Below are positions 8,643 to 17,386 of a stretch of DNA of 64,000 nt, in pieces. The stretch is taken from the NCBI GenBank assembly GCA_964452645.1, contig CAYVMO010000004.1, positions 111,926 through 175,925 of the forward strand. Reading direction: 5' to 3'. Below the pieces are notes generated by a model, which ran no database searches, was not told the origin of the DNA, and was given only the letters and a program-made list of their open reading frames with translations. The position numbers and the translations under genes were made by a program. Every line of letters starts with the position of its first letter. The first letter of the stretch is position 1. This DNA comes from CAYXTW01 sp964452645 (GTDB taxonomy: Bacteria; Zixibacteria; MSB-5A5; GN15; PGXB01).

Positions 8643-11488
8643 ATCAAAAGAATAATAAATCGCAGGCCGTTATCGATGGCGAGCGAAGATTTCGTGAGTT
8701 GGCAGAGATGTTGCCCCAGACAATTTTTGAGCTCGACCTTAGCGCCAATTTCACATATACAAATCGTTTTGGTTTCGATTCTACCGGCTATACGCAGGAA
8801 GATATAGATAGCGGCTTGAATGCGTTGCAATTGTTCAGCCCGGGAGATCGGGAAAGGGCCAAGGAAAATATCACCAAAATTTTGAGTGGAGGCGAACTTA
8901 AACCGCACGAATATACGGTAATGAGGAAAGACGGGAGAACATTCCCGGTATTGATTTACACGAGGCCGATTGTTCGCAATGGAAATCCGGTGGGACTAAG
9001 GGGAGTTGTGGTTGATATTACTGAACGCAAAATGGCTGAAGAGGCTCAGAAAAAGGCGCAGGAAGAGCTGGAACAACGGGTTAAAGAGCGTACGGATGAA
9101 CTTACCGATGCAAATCGACGGCTGCAGAAACAGATGGAAAATATCAGGAAAGTTGAGAGGGCCTTACGGGATAGTGAAGATCAATATCGGTCGTTTTTAA
9201 GCAAATTTCGAGGCATTGCATATCGCGGGAAAATGGATTTTACGCCTCTATTTTTTCATGGGGCGGTTAAGGAAATCACCGGCTATACGGAAAAAGAATT
9301 CATCTCGGGCGAAATTAAATGGAATGATGTAATCCATCCGAAAGATCTGAACGGGATTGTCGGGATGTATGAAGTAAAATGTAAGCCGGATTATTCGGTT
9401 TTGCGGGAGTACCGCATTATCCGCCGGGACGGGGAGATCAGGTGGATTCAGGAGTTCATCCAAAATGTCTGTGACAATGTCGGCAAACCGCTTTACGTGC
9501 AGGGGATATTATACGATATAACCAAGCGCAAACAGGCCGAAGAAGCATTGAAGAAATCGGAAGCGAAGTATCGCGGTCTTTTCGAAAATATACTCGACGG
9601 CGTATATCAGACAAAACCGGACGGGGCGATTCTTGCGGCTAACCCGGCGCTGGTAAAAATGCTGGGGTATGATTCGGAAGAGGATTTGCTTAAAATCGGT
9701 TTAGCCCAAAACCTATATGTTAATCCGATGGACAGAAAAAAATTAACGCAGAAACTGAATAAAGACGGGGAACTCAGAAATGTCGAATTTGAGTTGCGGT
9801 GCAAAGACGGCCGTGAGATTACGGTAATGGAGAATGCGCGTGCCATTATAGATGAAGAAGGCCGGATTTCGCATTATGAGGGAGTTCTCACCGATATAAC
9901 CAGGCGCAAACAGGCGGAAAAGGCATTACAGGACAGCGAGGAGCATTTCAGGAATTTCCTGGAGAATTTGGGCGACATCGCGTATGCGATCGACACCAGA
10001 CGAAATGTCACATATACAAATAAGATGGGCGAGATCGTCGTCGGTTTGCCCCTGAGTAAAATAGTCGGAAGGAGTTTTCTTCCTTTATTTACCGAGGAAA
10101 GCCAAAAGCTTGCTCTTGATGTCTATGAGCAAACACTAAACGGCGAAAGCCCCGAGTATGAACTGGTTTTTACAAATGGTAAAATCTGTCGTTTTAAAAA
10201 TGAGCCGCTTCGTGATAAAGATGGCAAAATTACAGGTGTTTTCGGTACCGCCCGGGATATTACTGATCAAAAAAAGGCGGACCTGGCACTACGTGACGCA
10301 CACGAACAATTGAACGCGACCCTCAATGCTTTGCCCGATCTTCTTTTTGAAGTTGATATAAGCGGCAAAATCATTGACTTTCGCGCTCCATATCCGGGAC
10401 TCTTATTTCGGCCACCGGAGGAGTTCCTCAAGAAAAGAGTGGATGAGGTTCTTCCCAGGGAGGCCTCCAGGATTATTATGGCGGCAATTAAGGAGGCGGC
10501 CAAGAAGAAACAAAGCCGGGGAAAAGTTTATTCGTTGAAGATACACGGGGAAGCTCGCTGGTTTGAATTATCCGTGGCTGTAAAGGGAGATTCGGACGCG
10601 CCGGATATGCATTTCATAGCCATGGCGCATGATTTGACTGAGCGCCGGCTGGCTGAAATTGCCCTGCGGGAGAGTGAGGAAAGATATCGATTATTAATCG
10701 ACAGCTCCGATTATGCTATTACACTTTTGGCGAAAGACGGTACGATTTTATTGATAAACAAAACCGGGGCAAGGAATTTGGGTCGGAAGCCGGATGATAT
10801 TATCGGGAAATCGATTCGAGAATTTTTGCCGGAAGCTTTTGAAGAAATTCAGCGAAGAAATCAGAAAATTTTAAAATCAGGAAAGGGTCAGGAGTTTGAG
10901 GATTTAATGGAATTACCCTCCGGCAAACGCTGGTTCTGGTCGAATTTACAGGTCGTCAAAGATGCCAGTAGCAAAGAAGTTGGGATTCAGATCATCTCTC
11001 ACGATATCACGGCGAGAAAGCAAAATGAGGAATTACTGAGACAAAAGACCGAGGAATTGAGAGAGGAACGTAAGGCCTTAACAGATAAGAACATAGCTCT
11101 CAAGGAGATTCTGGATCATATCGAAAAAGAAAGACAGGACTATAAGCAAAATATATGTCGAGACATTGAACAGGTCACCGCATCAGTGTTAAAACGCCTT
11201 AAACCAAAAGTCGGCGAGGCTGGCGCAAGAGATGTAGAGGCTCTTGAAAACGAACTTAATGTTATGTTGAACAAGGACATAGATATATTTAAGGATCGTT
11301 ATGATCGCCTTACTTCGCGCGAATCGGAAATTTGTGATATGATAAGGGACGGGAAGTCCTCCAAACAAATCTCCGAAGAACTTAATCTCTCAATTCTGAC
11401 TATCCAAAAACACAGGGAACAAATCAGGAAAAAGCTGGGAATCACAAATAAAGGAATAAATCTGGCAACTTATCTGAGATCTCATTAA
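8639..11488 (+). CDS. six-PAS sensor with C-terminal LuxR-type DNA-binding domain
   Basis: A 949-aa protein with six tandem PAS/PAC units (about 10-135, 180-300, 310-425, 430-545, 550-670 and 680-800), each ending in a DIT/DLT-E-R/K-K linker. A coiled coil (about 800-880) leads to a LuxR/FixJ-type helix-turn-helix (LTSRESEICDMI ... SSKQISEEL, about 885-949). There is no histidine-kinase or receiver domain, so it looks like a one-component regulator that couples ligand or redox sensing directly to DNA binding. A heptad-rich segment after PAS1 (EELEQRVKERTDEL) may be a signalling helix. No membrane segment is visible, so it is cytoplasmic. Confidence 0.88.
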   Translation: MNQKNNKSQAVIDGERRFRELAEMLPQTIFELDLSANFTYTNRFGFDSTGYTQEDIDSGLNALQLFSPGDRERAKENITKILSGGELKPHEYTVMRKDGRTFPVLIYTRPIVRNGNPVGLRGVVVDITERKMAEEAQKKAQEELEQRVKERTDELTDANRRLQKQMENIRKVERALRDSEDQYRSFLSKFRGIAYRGKMDFTPLFFHGAVKEITGYTEKEFISGEIKWNDVIHPKDLNGIVGMYEVKCKPDYSVLREYRIIRRDGEIRWIQEFIQNVCDNVGKPLYVQGILYDITKRKQAEEALKKSEAKYRGLFENILDGVYQTKPDGAILAANPALVKMLGYDSEEDLLKIGLAQNLYVNPMDRKKLTQKLNKDGELRNVEFELRCKDGREITVMENARAIIDEEGRISHYEGVLTDITRRKQAEKALQDSEEHFRNFLENLGDIAYAIDTRRNVTYTNKMGEIVVGLPLSKIVGRSFLPLFTEESQKLALDVYEQTLNGESPEYELVFTNGKICRFKNEPLRDKDGKITGVFGTARDITDQKKADLALRDAHEQLNATLNALPDLLFEVDISGKIIDFRAPYPGLLFRPPEEFLKKRVDEVLPREASRIIMAAIKEAAKKKQSRGKVYSLKIHGEARWFELSVAVKGDSDAPDMHFIAMAHDLTERRLAEIALRESEERYRLLIDSSDYAITLLAKDGTILLINKTGARNLGRKPDDIIGKSIREFLPEAFEEIQRRNQKILKSGKGQEFEDLMELPSGKRWFWSNLQVVKDASSKEVGIQIISHDITARKQNEELLRQKTEELREERKALTDKNIALKEILDHIEKERQDYKQNICRDIEQVTASVLKRLKPKVGEAGARDVEALENELNVMLNKDIDIFKDRYDRLTSRESEICDMIRDGKSSKQISEELNLSILTIQKHREQIRKKLGITNKGINLATYLRSH

Positions 11489-11589
11489 AAAAGCAGGAAA
11501 TATACGCATTAAATACGCAATTACTTCGCATTGACTATTTTCAACTTTATCCGTAATATATTGTAGAATTTGAAAGAGGACATGCTTAA

Positions 11590-11642
11590 CCCGGCGGTGT
11601 TTAATGTTAAGACATCATGCTTATACGCCGAACACCGCCGGG
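11590..11642. repeat. 12-bp inverted repeat with 29-nt loop
   Basis: CCCGGCGGTGTT at 11590-11601 pairs perfectly with AACACCGCCGGG at 11631-11642. There is no T-run on either side. It may be a REP-like element or a weak terminator for the gene ending at 11488. Confidence 0.55.
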
Positions 11643-11759
11643 CCTCCTTCATCATCGTCACGTTCTCGGGAATGAATCGGTGATCAACTGTGAATTGACA
11701 GTGAGAACATTTTGAAAAAAGGGGGCTAATTCATAGGTCTTTTGGAGGTAAGAGAAAGA

Positions 11760-12164
11760 ATGAATAAGAAAGTTATTTTGTATGCTAACGCCGACGATCC
11801 GTGCTTTGGCGAGGTGCGGGATTATCTTGAGGAGCAGGAGGTCAGTCTTCACATTCACAATATCGGAAAAGAACCGTTGAATCATCCGCAAATCTCGGGC
11901 CTTGTCCGACATTACAATCTTCATCATTTTTTAAATACAAACTCCGAGTCGTACAAGAAAAACAAACTTGATAAAGCTTTGCCCAGCCGGCAGGAAGTAA
12001 TTGACCTTATCGCTGCGGATAACGATCTTCTCAATCGGCCGATAATAATCAGCGGGCGGCTGATGGCGGTCGGTTATAATCGCGAGGCGATCAAAGAGAT
12101 ACTTATTGATACGCCACGGGAAACGAATCACAAGCAAAAGCCTGACGATCAATCACTCGATTAA
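11760..12164 (+). CDS. ArsC/Spx-like thioredoxin-fold protein
   Basis: A 134-aa protein with the ArsC-family layout: N-terminal strand with a single cysteine (ADDPCFGEV, C15), a middle ESYKKNKLDKALPS segment, and a C-terminal LLNRPIIISGRLMAVGYN block that matches the conserved LxRPI region of ArsC and Spx. Only one of the usual catalytic cysteines is present, so it may be a glutathione- or mycothiol-type redox protein or a regulator rather than an arsenate reductase. ATG at 11760 is chosen over an upstream TTG because GGAGGT lies 10 nt before it. It stands alone, about 10 kb from the ars operon. Confidence 0.75.
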   Translation: MNKKVILYANADDPCFGEVRDYLEEQEVSLHIHNIGKEPLNHPQISGLVRHYNLHHFLNTNSESYKKNKLDKALPSRQEVIDLIAADNDLLNRPIIISGRLMAVGYNREAIKEILIDTPRETNHKQKPDDQSLD

Positions 12165-12290
12165 GTCGTTTTGGCTCACCTGGAATTCCGGTGAATATTA
12201 CCTATAATAATTTCCGGCGCGTATTTCCATACACATATTAATATCATTTTTTCTTGCATTACACCGGAAGCGAGATATATTTTATTCCGG

Positions 12291-12719
12291 ATGTATTATC
12301 GCAGGGCATCAAGAAAAAACGGGAAAAGCATTCCCCTGCGGGGATCACGACTGGTTCGAAAGAAGAAATTCGAACCGACTCTTCCGACCGATTCCGGAAT
12401 AGGAGTGCGCTCAATTTATGAAAAGCGTTGCGCCGATTTTCTCTTTAAAAACAATATTAAATTTCAGTATGAACCATTGATTTTGCTTGATGGGCGGCAG
12501 TATCGCCCGGATTTTTTCCTGCCTGAGCACGGTCTATTTCTTGAGATTTGCGGTTATGGGCACATGCCTTATTATAATGAGCGGTTGAAAAAAAAGGCTC
12601 GATTATACGAGAAACATAATCTGAACGTGCTGTATATCCATTACAACGGCCGCGGATCGCTCGAAAAAAAGATTCGTGACGCGTTGGATAAGCGCGGCGT
12701 CAGCCTCGGCAATTCTTAG
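12291..12719 (+). CDS. PD-(D/E)XK-like nuclease-fold protein (putative)
   Basis: A 142-aa basic protein. Residues 40-130 look like the restriction-endonuclease fold: E44 in a helix (SIYEKRCADF), D74 in YRPDFFLP and E85 in LFLEICGY, followed by a helix and strand (LNVLYIHYN). In place of the usual E-x-K the sequence reads E-I-C, so the catalytic lysine is missing or moved. It resembles DUF559/Vsr-like small nucleases, but I cannot name a family with certainty. The ribosome-binding site is weak. It abuts a transposase relic, so mobile origin is possible. Confidence 0.55.
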   Translation: MYYRRASRKNGKSIPLRGSRLVRKKKFEPTLPTDSGIGVRSIYEKRCADFLFKNNIKFQYEPLILLDGRQYRPDFFLPEHGLFLEICGYGHMPYYNERLKKKARLYEKHNLNVLYIHYNGRGSLEKKIRDALDKRGVSLGNS

Positions 12720-12741
12720 GTCAGGCGGTGGACTACCCGGC

Positions 12742-12945
12742 TTTTGGGATCATATAATTCGTAATGAAAAAGATTTGTATGGTCATTTGGATTACATACA
12801 TTATAATCCGGTAAAACATGGACATGTGATAAATCCGTTTGATTGGAAGGAGTCGTCGATACATGATTTTTATAAAAAAGGATTGTATCCGGGCGATTGG
12901 GGAAGCAGGAAAGCGATAAATATTAATGGTGATTATAGTGAATAA
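12742..12945 (+). pseudogene. REP-associated tyrosine transposase (Y1/RAYT), C-terminal remnant
   Basis: About 67 codons match the C-terminal end of REP-associated IS200-like transposases: FWDHIIRNEKDL, the YIHYNPVKHG block, and a DWG near the end. The catalytic HUH motif and most of the protein are missing and no start codon with a ribosome-binding site is present. A REP-like hairpin follows immediately at 12954-12980, as expected for this transposase class. Confidence 0.8.
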
Positions 12946-12950
12946 TTTAA

Positions 12951-12989
12951 GATGTCAGGAGCGCAGGGCTCACTCCTGACCTACGCTGG
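12951..12989. repeat. REP-like hairpin next to transposase remnant
   Basis: GTCAGGAG (12954-12961) and CTCCTGAC (12973-12980) form an 8-bp perfect stem with an 11-nt loop. The right arm CTCACTCCTGACCTACGC (12969-12986) recurs, inverted and without mismatch over 18 nt, at 63945-63962. Confidence 0.75.
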
Positions 12990-13028
12990 CTAAATCCCGG
13001 CAGAGCCCGAGGTGAAAGAGATGTCGAT

Positions 13029-13460
13029 ATGATTAATAATCCTGAAAAATATGGTGCCGATGTGTATACGGATAAGGGTGGAGTCAGGTATGTCCAGGTC
13101 GAATCCTTGCCGACGGAAGGCGATGCCTTCAATATGATTGATCCTATAGGGGATTTATTTGGCAAGAAGAATCTATCAGATTGGAGTGAAGTTAAGAAAT
13201 TTAAAATCCCGGAATTATTACAGCAGTATCCGGATAAAATCAAGGACTTTCGGACGTTGTGGGGACACCATAAGTACGGCGCTGATTTATTCGAATTTCA
13301 TGCATCGCAGTTTCCGGTAAAGGGCTTGGGCGGATTAATATGGGCGTCGCATGCATTGTTTGAATCCGGTGCGTGGTTTGGCTATGGCTTTCGACACAAT
13401 TATATGTTACCAACCCTAACCCAGATTTATAATAACCAGTATTTATTCGGAATTTACTAG
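13029..13460 (+). CDS. hypothetical protein, possibly a gene fragment
   Basis: A 143-aa reading frame that I do not recognise. It has no signal peptide or membrane segment and is rich in aromatic residues, including WGHHKYGADLF and FGYGFRHNYM. The frame stays open upstream to 12951, right at the REP hairpin, and the ATG has no well-spaced ribosome-binding site, so this may be the tail of a larger gene cut by the repeat/transposase event. A C-terminal piece of an RHS-like or other polymorphic protein is conceivable but not supported by a motif. Confidence 0.35.
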   Translation: MINNPEKYGADVYTDKGGVRYVQVESLPTEGDAFNMIDPIGDLFGKKNLSDWSEVKKFKIPELLQQYPDKIKDFRTLWGHHKYGADLFEFHASQFPVKGLGGLIWASHALFESGAWFGYGFRHNYMLPTLTQIYNNQYLFGIY

Positions 13461-13479
13461 CTCGAAGAATTAATATTGT

Positions 13480-14046
13480 ATGCAAATGAAATCTAATTTA
13501 ATGGGTCCAATTAAATATGCCATTTTTTCACTACTTATTTTTATATTATGTGTTATTTGCGGCTGTTCAACATATTATACAAAACTATTTCTAATAGGGG
13601 CACCATCCGATGACCTTTTTGACCCCGAGGAAATTTTTAATAACTTCCACGGTTGGGATTTTTATCTAAGTATATCAGGGGCATATTTGGACCCGAATAA
13701 AGAAAGAGTACAGGGAGATTCGTTCTTTATTAGTCTTACAGCTGAACCCATAATTCACGGATTGTTATTGGCTGACAGTATAGAAATCAAGGATCCATTT
13801 GTGACTTTAAAAGCCGGTAATGAAGTATTGAAGTTGAAAATATATTCCCGATATAATGCCGGTGGCCACGTACATATTAATTATAATTATATATATATTC
13901 CGAAAAATGAGGCGCTCATTAAAGCCCATTTCGAAATCAATGTTATCAAGGCGGATGGCCAACGATTTATAAAGGAATGGCAGTCCGAGCTATATAGGTA
14001 CGAAAAGAAGGAGAAAGGTCCCTCAGCCTGCTTTCTTGGGGCATAA
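13480..14046 (+). CDS. hypothetical lipoprotein
   Basis: A 188-aa protein with an N-terminal hydrophobic helix (about 11-28) ending in a lipobox-like VICGC, so the mature protein would begin with a lipidated cysteine at about residue 29. The rest is beta-rich and polar (for example VTLKAGNEVLKLKIY) and suggests an immunoglobulin-like sandwich; no family is recognised. Codon use is AT-richer than neighbouring housekeeping genes. It follows the orphan ORF by 19 bp and the two may be co-transcribed. The ribosome-binding site is weak. Confidence 0.55.
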   Translation: MQMKSNLMGPIKYAIFSLLIFILCVICGCSTYYTKLFLIGAPSDDLFDPEEIFNNFHGWDFYLSISGAYLDPNKERVQGDSFFISLTAEPIIHGLLLADSIEIKDPFVTLKAGNEVLKLKIYSRYNAGGHVHINYNYIYIPKNEALIKAHFEINVIKADGQRFIKEWQSELYRYEKKEKGPSACFLGA

Positions 14047-14135
14047 ATGGGCGATAAATTATTATCATGGATAATATATCTTTTTTGCTGGAATATTGAT
14101 TCTGGCCCAAAGACCGCGCGGTTCCATACCTGGAT

Positions 14136-14603
14136 TTATTTCACTTTCGAATCGTCGCCGATGGCTTTGAGGATGCCGGTTTCGTCGATTTGCCATTGGT
14201 CAATGGCGGGGTCGTCGTCAAGACGCTCGGCGGTGGCGGTGGCAATAAAATGATCCTGGTCGCCGGTGATTTCATACCGATACCGAGCTGACGGCATAAT
14301 TTCCACACCAAGATCAATAAACGCATCGGGATTGTCTTTATCGGCTATCTGACCGGCGTCCGGAATCCAGCATTCGTCATTAATCTGGAAATACGATCTC
14401 TCCAGTAAATATATCTGGTGTAGAAGCTCTTTGGCTTCAGTTTGTTTCGCCTTGGTGGTCGAACTCATATAACGCGGGATAGCGATTCCGGCCAGAATTC
14501 CGATTATAACCAAAACGATCATCAATTCTATTAATGAAAAACCGCGTTGGTTCAACCGACGCCTGGATTTTTCGAATCGGTTTTTAATAGATAAAACTTC
14601 CAT
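14136..14603 (-). CDS. type IV prepilin-like protein (pseudopilin)
   Basis: A 155-aa protein with a class III signal: a basic leader (NRFEKSRRRLNQ) followed by the prepilin peptidase site RG|FSLIELMIVLVIIG, with cleavage after G21 and Glu at mature position 5. The hydrophobic helix should assemble into a type IV pilus or type II secretion pseudopilus. The globular part is small. No assembly ATPase or secretin gene is nearby, so it depends on machinery encoded elsewhere. A REP-like repeat separates it from sppA. Confidence 0.85.
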   Translation of the reverse strand: MEVLSIKNRFEKSRRRLNQRGFSLIELMIVLVIIGILAGIAIPRYMSSTTKAKQTEAKELLHQIYLLERSYFQINDECWIPDAGQIADKDNPDAFIDLGVEIMPSARYRYEITGDQDHFIATATAERLDDDPAIDQWQIDETGILKAIGDDSKVK

Positions 14604-14683
14604 TTTGAAGCCTCACGCCGGTGCTGAAAAACTCCGACAATTTTTTATACGAAAGTCGAAGATTAATGGCGCAATTGTCAGGA

Positions 14684-14757
14684 TCGCCCTTCGCTTCGCT
14701 TGGGCCCCTCGATATTTCGCTGGCGCTCAATCTCTCGGGCAGGAATCCTGACCTACA
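14684..14757. repeat. REP-like repeat between pseudopilin and sppA genes
   Basis: TCAGGAT near 14688 and ATCCTGA near 14745 are inverted, enclosing GC-rich sub-repeats (TTCGCTTCGCTTGGGCCC). The right end TCCTGACCTAC (14746-14756) matches the right arms of the REP-like elements at 12951 and 63945. Confidence 0.5.
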
Positions 14758-14761
14758 TTTG

Positions 14762-17179
14762 CTATTCCAACGTCGGGTATGTTCCCGGAATCATCATCGG
14801 CAATGGCCGGCCCTTGTGTTCTAAATTCATTTTTATATACCTGTAGACCGGATCATTTTCAAACGTAATAGGAAATGACGGCATCCGCGAGCCAAAGTCA
14901 AACAGTCCTTTAAATTTTGGAATTTCCACTATTTCAACTTCGTCCTCGGGTTTCAATCCGGCGTCAGTCCGCGCAATAGACAGGGCGGTCATCAAACCGC
15001 CGATTTCATCAACCAGACCCACCTTTTTGCCGTCAATGCCCGAATAAAAATGTCCTTCGGCGATTTTTCGAACTTCATCGGGCGTCATGTTTCGACCATC
15101 AGCGACTTTATTGACAAAAATGTCATAATTTTCCATGATAAGTTTTTCAACAATGGCTCGCTCTTCGGAGGTCAGGTTTCGAGCCGGGACGGTCAGACCG
15201 AGAAGCGGCAGCCTGATCCCGATTCCCAGATCGGCGTGCTCGCCGCGTTTGACATAATCCGAAGTCATACCGACTTTTTCACCGAAACCTTTATCGTACA
15301 ACCATCCACCGATGACGCCTATTGATCCTGTGATACTGCCCGGTCCGGCGACGATTTTATCGCCATACATCGATATCCAGTATCCGCCGGAGCCGGCCAC
15401 CTGTCCCTGGCTGACAATAACCGGTTTAGCCCGGGCGCATTTTTTTATGGCTTCAGCCACGAGATCGCTGGCCATGCCGTCGCCGCCCGGTGAATCGACT
15501 CTAAAAACGACCGCCTTTATTGAGCTGTTTTGAGATACCGAGTTAATAACACGCTCCAGCCAGCGAGCCCTGATGCCGGTATCCATGGCACACTCGCCGA
15601 GGCCATAAACAACGGCAATTTGCGGTTTCTCGCCCCATTTCTGTGACGGCAGTGCGTTAGCCATCAACTGACGGGTATCGATTCGGCGCAGACTCTTGCC
15701 GACAAAACGGCCAATCATTTTGTCTTTATCCGACCATCGGGCCAGCGTGTCGACCAATCCCGCTTCCAGGGCACTTTCGGCCATAAAATAGGCCTGATTG
15801 TTTATCAATTCGTCAAATCGGTCCGACGTCATCGATCGTGATGCACATACATCATGGCGTATCAATTCGTACCAATCGTCCACATAATCCTGACGCTGCT
15901 CGAAATCGGCTTCGGACATTTTATCACGGCTCAGGACTTCGGCGGCCGATTTATATTTGAAAAAACGCCATTCGTCAAATCCAAGTCCGAGTTTCTCCAA
16001 TGTCCCCTTGAAGAATGTCCGATTCAAATTGCAACCGAAAAGTGCTATCGAACCTTCCGGGTCGAGCACGATTTTGTCGGCGACACTGGCCAGGTGATAT
16101 GATGTCATTTCGGCGTTATCGATGAAGACGATGATTTTTTTGCCGGATAGCTGCGCCTTTTTTAGTTCCTCTCTGATTTCCCAGGCATGTTCCGGCAGGA
16201 TTTTCATACCTGAAAGGTTCAGGGCAATTACGGCCAGACGCGGATCATCCGCCGCCGCTTGAATATCTTCCAGAATATCCATGAATCGCAGGGTTTTTTT
16301 GTCGAACAGAACATATTTTTGATAATCCACACGTCCTTTCATTTCCAGCGGCAGATAGCGCTTCCCTTTCTTGAGTCGGGCTGAAAAAATGCTCGGGCGC
16401 ATGCCGCCGGCCCGCAGGTAATATGAATAATGAGCAAGATTGCTGTTTTGATCATAGTGCGTTTGACTCCCTATTCCGCCGGAACCAAAATCAATTGAAA
16501 AGCCAATTGTAAAGGCATCGCTGTCGAAATACCGTCCGGTCAGATTGATGCCGTCGACAATCTCGACTACTGTGCCCAGGCTCCATGGTGCATCTTTGAC
16601 CTTCATGCCTCTTTCCAGAGCGGCATCGGCAAAAAGCGTCAGGCGCGATGTCCCCAAAGGTCGGACACCTAATTCGGCAATGCCTTCATCCCAAGGGCTT
16701 TGAAGCGAAAAATTCGCAGTCAGACCTAAAGACAAAAAATCAAAGGGGCGCATGATAGAGCCCAATGACAAGATTTTTTCGCGACCGATAAGGTCTTTAT
16801 CTCCCGATGACCAACCGTAGGCGATTCCGGTGGCGTGCATCTCGGAGCCGAATCCGAGTGTAAGGCGATAATCGGTGACATGAAAATCGCCAAATTCCTG
16901 CCGCTGGACGCCGAAACCGAAGTGCGGGGCGCCGAAGAAATATCCCCAGTTCCCGAAGGACCAGGCATCGACACCATCGCTCGACCAATAGAAACGACTC
17001 TCGGCCGATTTTAAAAATCCCAGGTTGGCCGGATTCGAAAAGCCAAGCAATCCTTCCTGAAAAGAACCGGCCGAGGTCATCAGGAAATTATTTCGTGAAT
17101 AATAATCGGTCGAAATTTCTCCATTGGCCGAAGTGGCAAGCAATGAGGCAATAATTATCGCTGTTGATAGCTTTTGCAT
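14762..17179 (-). CDS. sppA: signal peptide peptidase SppA-type protease fused to an N-terminal beta-barrel-like domain
   Basis: An 805-aa protein. After a signal peptide (about 1-20) comes a Gly/aromatic, strand-rich region (about 22-265) that looks like a PorV/FadL-style outer-membrane barrel (FSNPANLGFL, FGFGVQRQEFGDF). Residues about 270-805 are a tandem-domain SppA protease of family S49 with the Ser/Lys dyad visible: K410 in FKYKSAAEV and S597 in GSGGYWIS, spaced 187 residues (about 200 in E. coli SppA). SppA cleaves residual signal peptides in the inner membrane. Fusion to a barrel would place the protease in the periplasm or at the outer membrane, which is unusual. Start supported by AAGGAG. 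Confidence 0.88.
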   Translation of the reverse strand: MQKLSTAIIIASLLATSANGEISTDYYSRNNFLMTSAGSFQEGLLGFSNPANLGFLKSAESRFYWSSDGVDAWSFGNWGYFFGAPHFGFGVQRQEFGDFHVTDYRLTLGFGSEMHATGIAYGWSSGDKDLIGREKILSLGSIMRPFDFLSLGLTANFSLQSPWDEGIAELGVRPLGTSRLTLFADAALERGMKVKDAPWSLGTVVEIVDGINLTGRYFDSDAFTIGFSIDFGSGGIGSQTHYDQNSNLAHYSYYLRAGGMRPSIFSARLKKGKRYLPLEMKGRVDYQKYVLFDKKTLRFMDILEDIQAAADDPRLAVIALNLSGMKILPEHAWEIREELKKAQLSGKKIIVFIDNAEMTSYHLASVADKIVLDPEGSIALFGCNLNRTFFKGTLEKLGLGFDEWRFFKYKSAAEVLSRDKMSEADFEQRQDYVDDWYELIRHDVCASRSMTSDRFDELINNQAYFMAESALEAGLVDTLARWSDKDKMIGRFVGKSLRRIDTRQLMANALPSQKWGEKPQIAVVYGLGECAMDTGIRARWLERVINSVSQNSSIKAVVFRVDSPGGDGMASDLVAEAIKKCARAKPVIVSQGQVAGSGGYWISMYGDKIVAGPGSITGSIGVIGGWLYDKGFGEKVGMTSDYVKRGEHADLGIGIRLPLLGLTVPARNLTSEERAIVEKLIMENYDIFVNKVADGRNMTPDEVRKIAEGHFYSGIDGKKVGLVDEIGGLMTALSIARTDAGLKPEDEVEIVEIPKFKGLFDFGSRMPSFPITFENDPVYRYIKMNLEHKGRPLPMMIPGTYPTLE

Positions 17180-17271
17180 TGCATCTCCTTACATGTGAAA
17201 TATGTTTTGGGTAATATCATTATCATGCGGGACAATTGCAAATATAAAAATTGATTGGCCAAAAAATATTG

Positions 17272-17379
17272 CTCGGCGACGTCAATGGCGATTGTACTAT
17301 AAACATTTTTGATATCACATATTTTATTACTTATCTCTATCTGGGCGGCCCGGAGCCGGTGGAAGGACGTGTGGAATAG
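17272..17379 (+). pseudogene. dockerin type I remnant
   Basis: Thirty-five codons read LGDVNGDCTINIFDITYFI followed by TYLYLGGPEPVEGRVE and a stop. This is one Ca-binding dockerin repeat (D-x-N-G-D with the hydrophobic helix), very similar to the repeats ending the protein encoded at 48479-51145. A stop lies upstream in frame and there is no start codon, so it is a relic of a lost secreted protein rather than a gene. Confidence 0.75.
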
Positions 17380-17386
17380 ACGAGGA

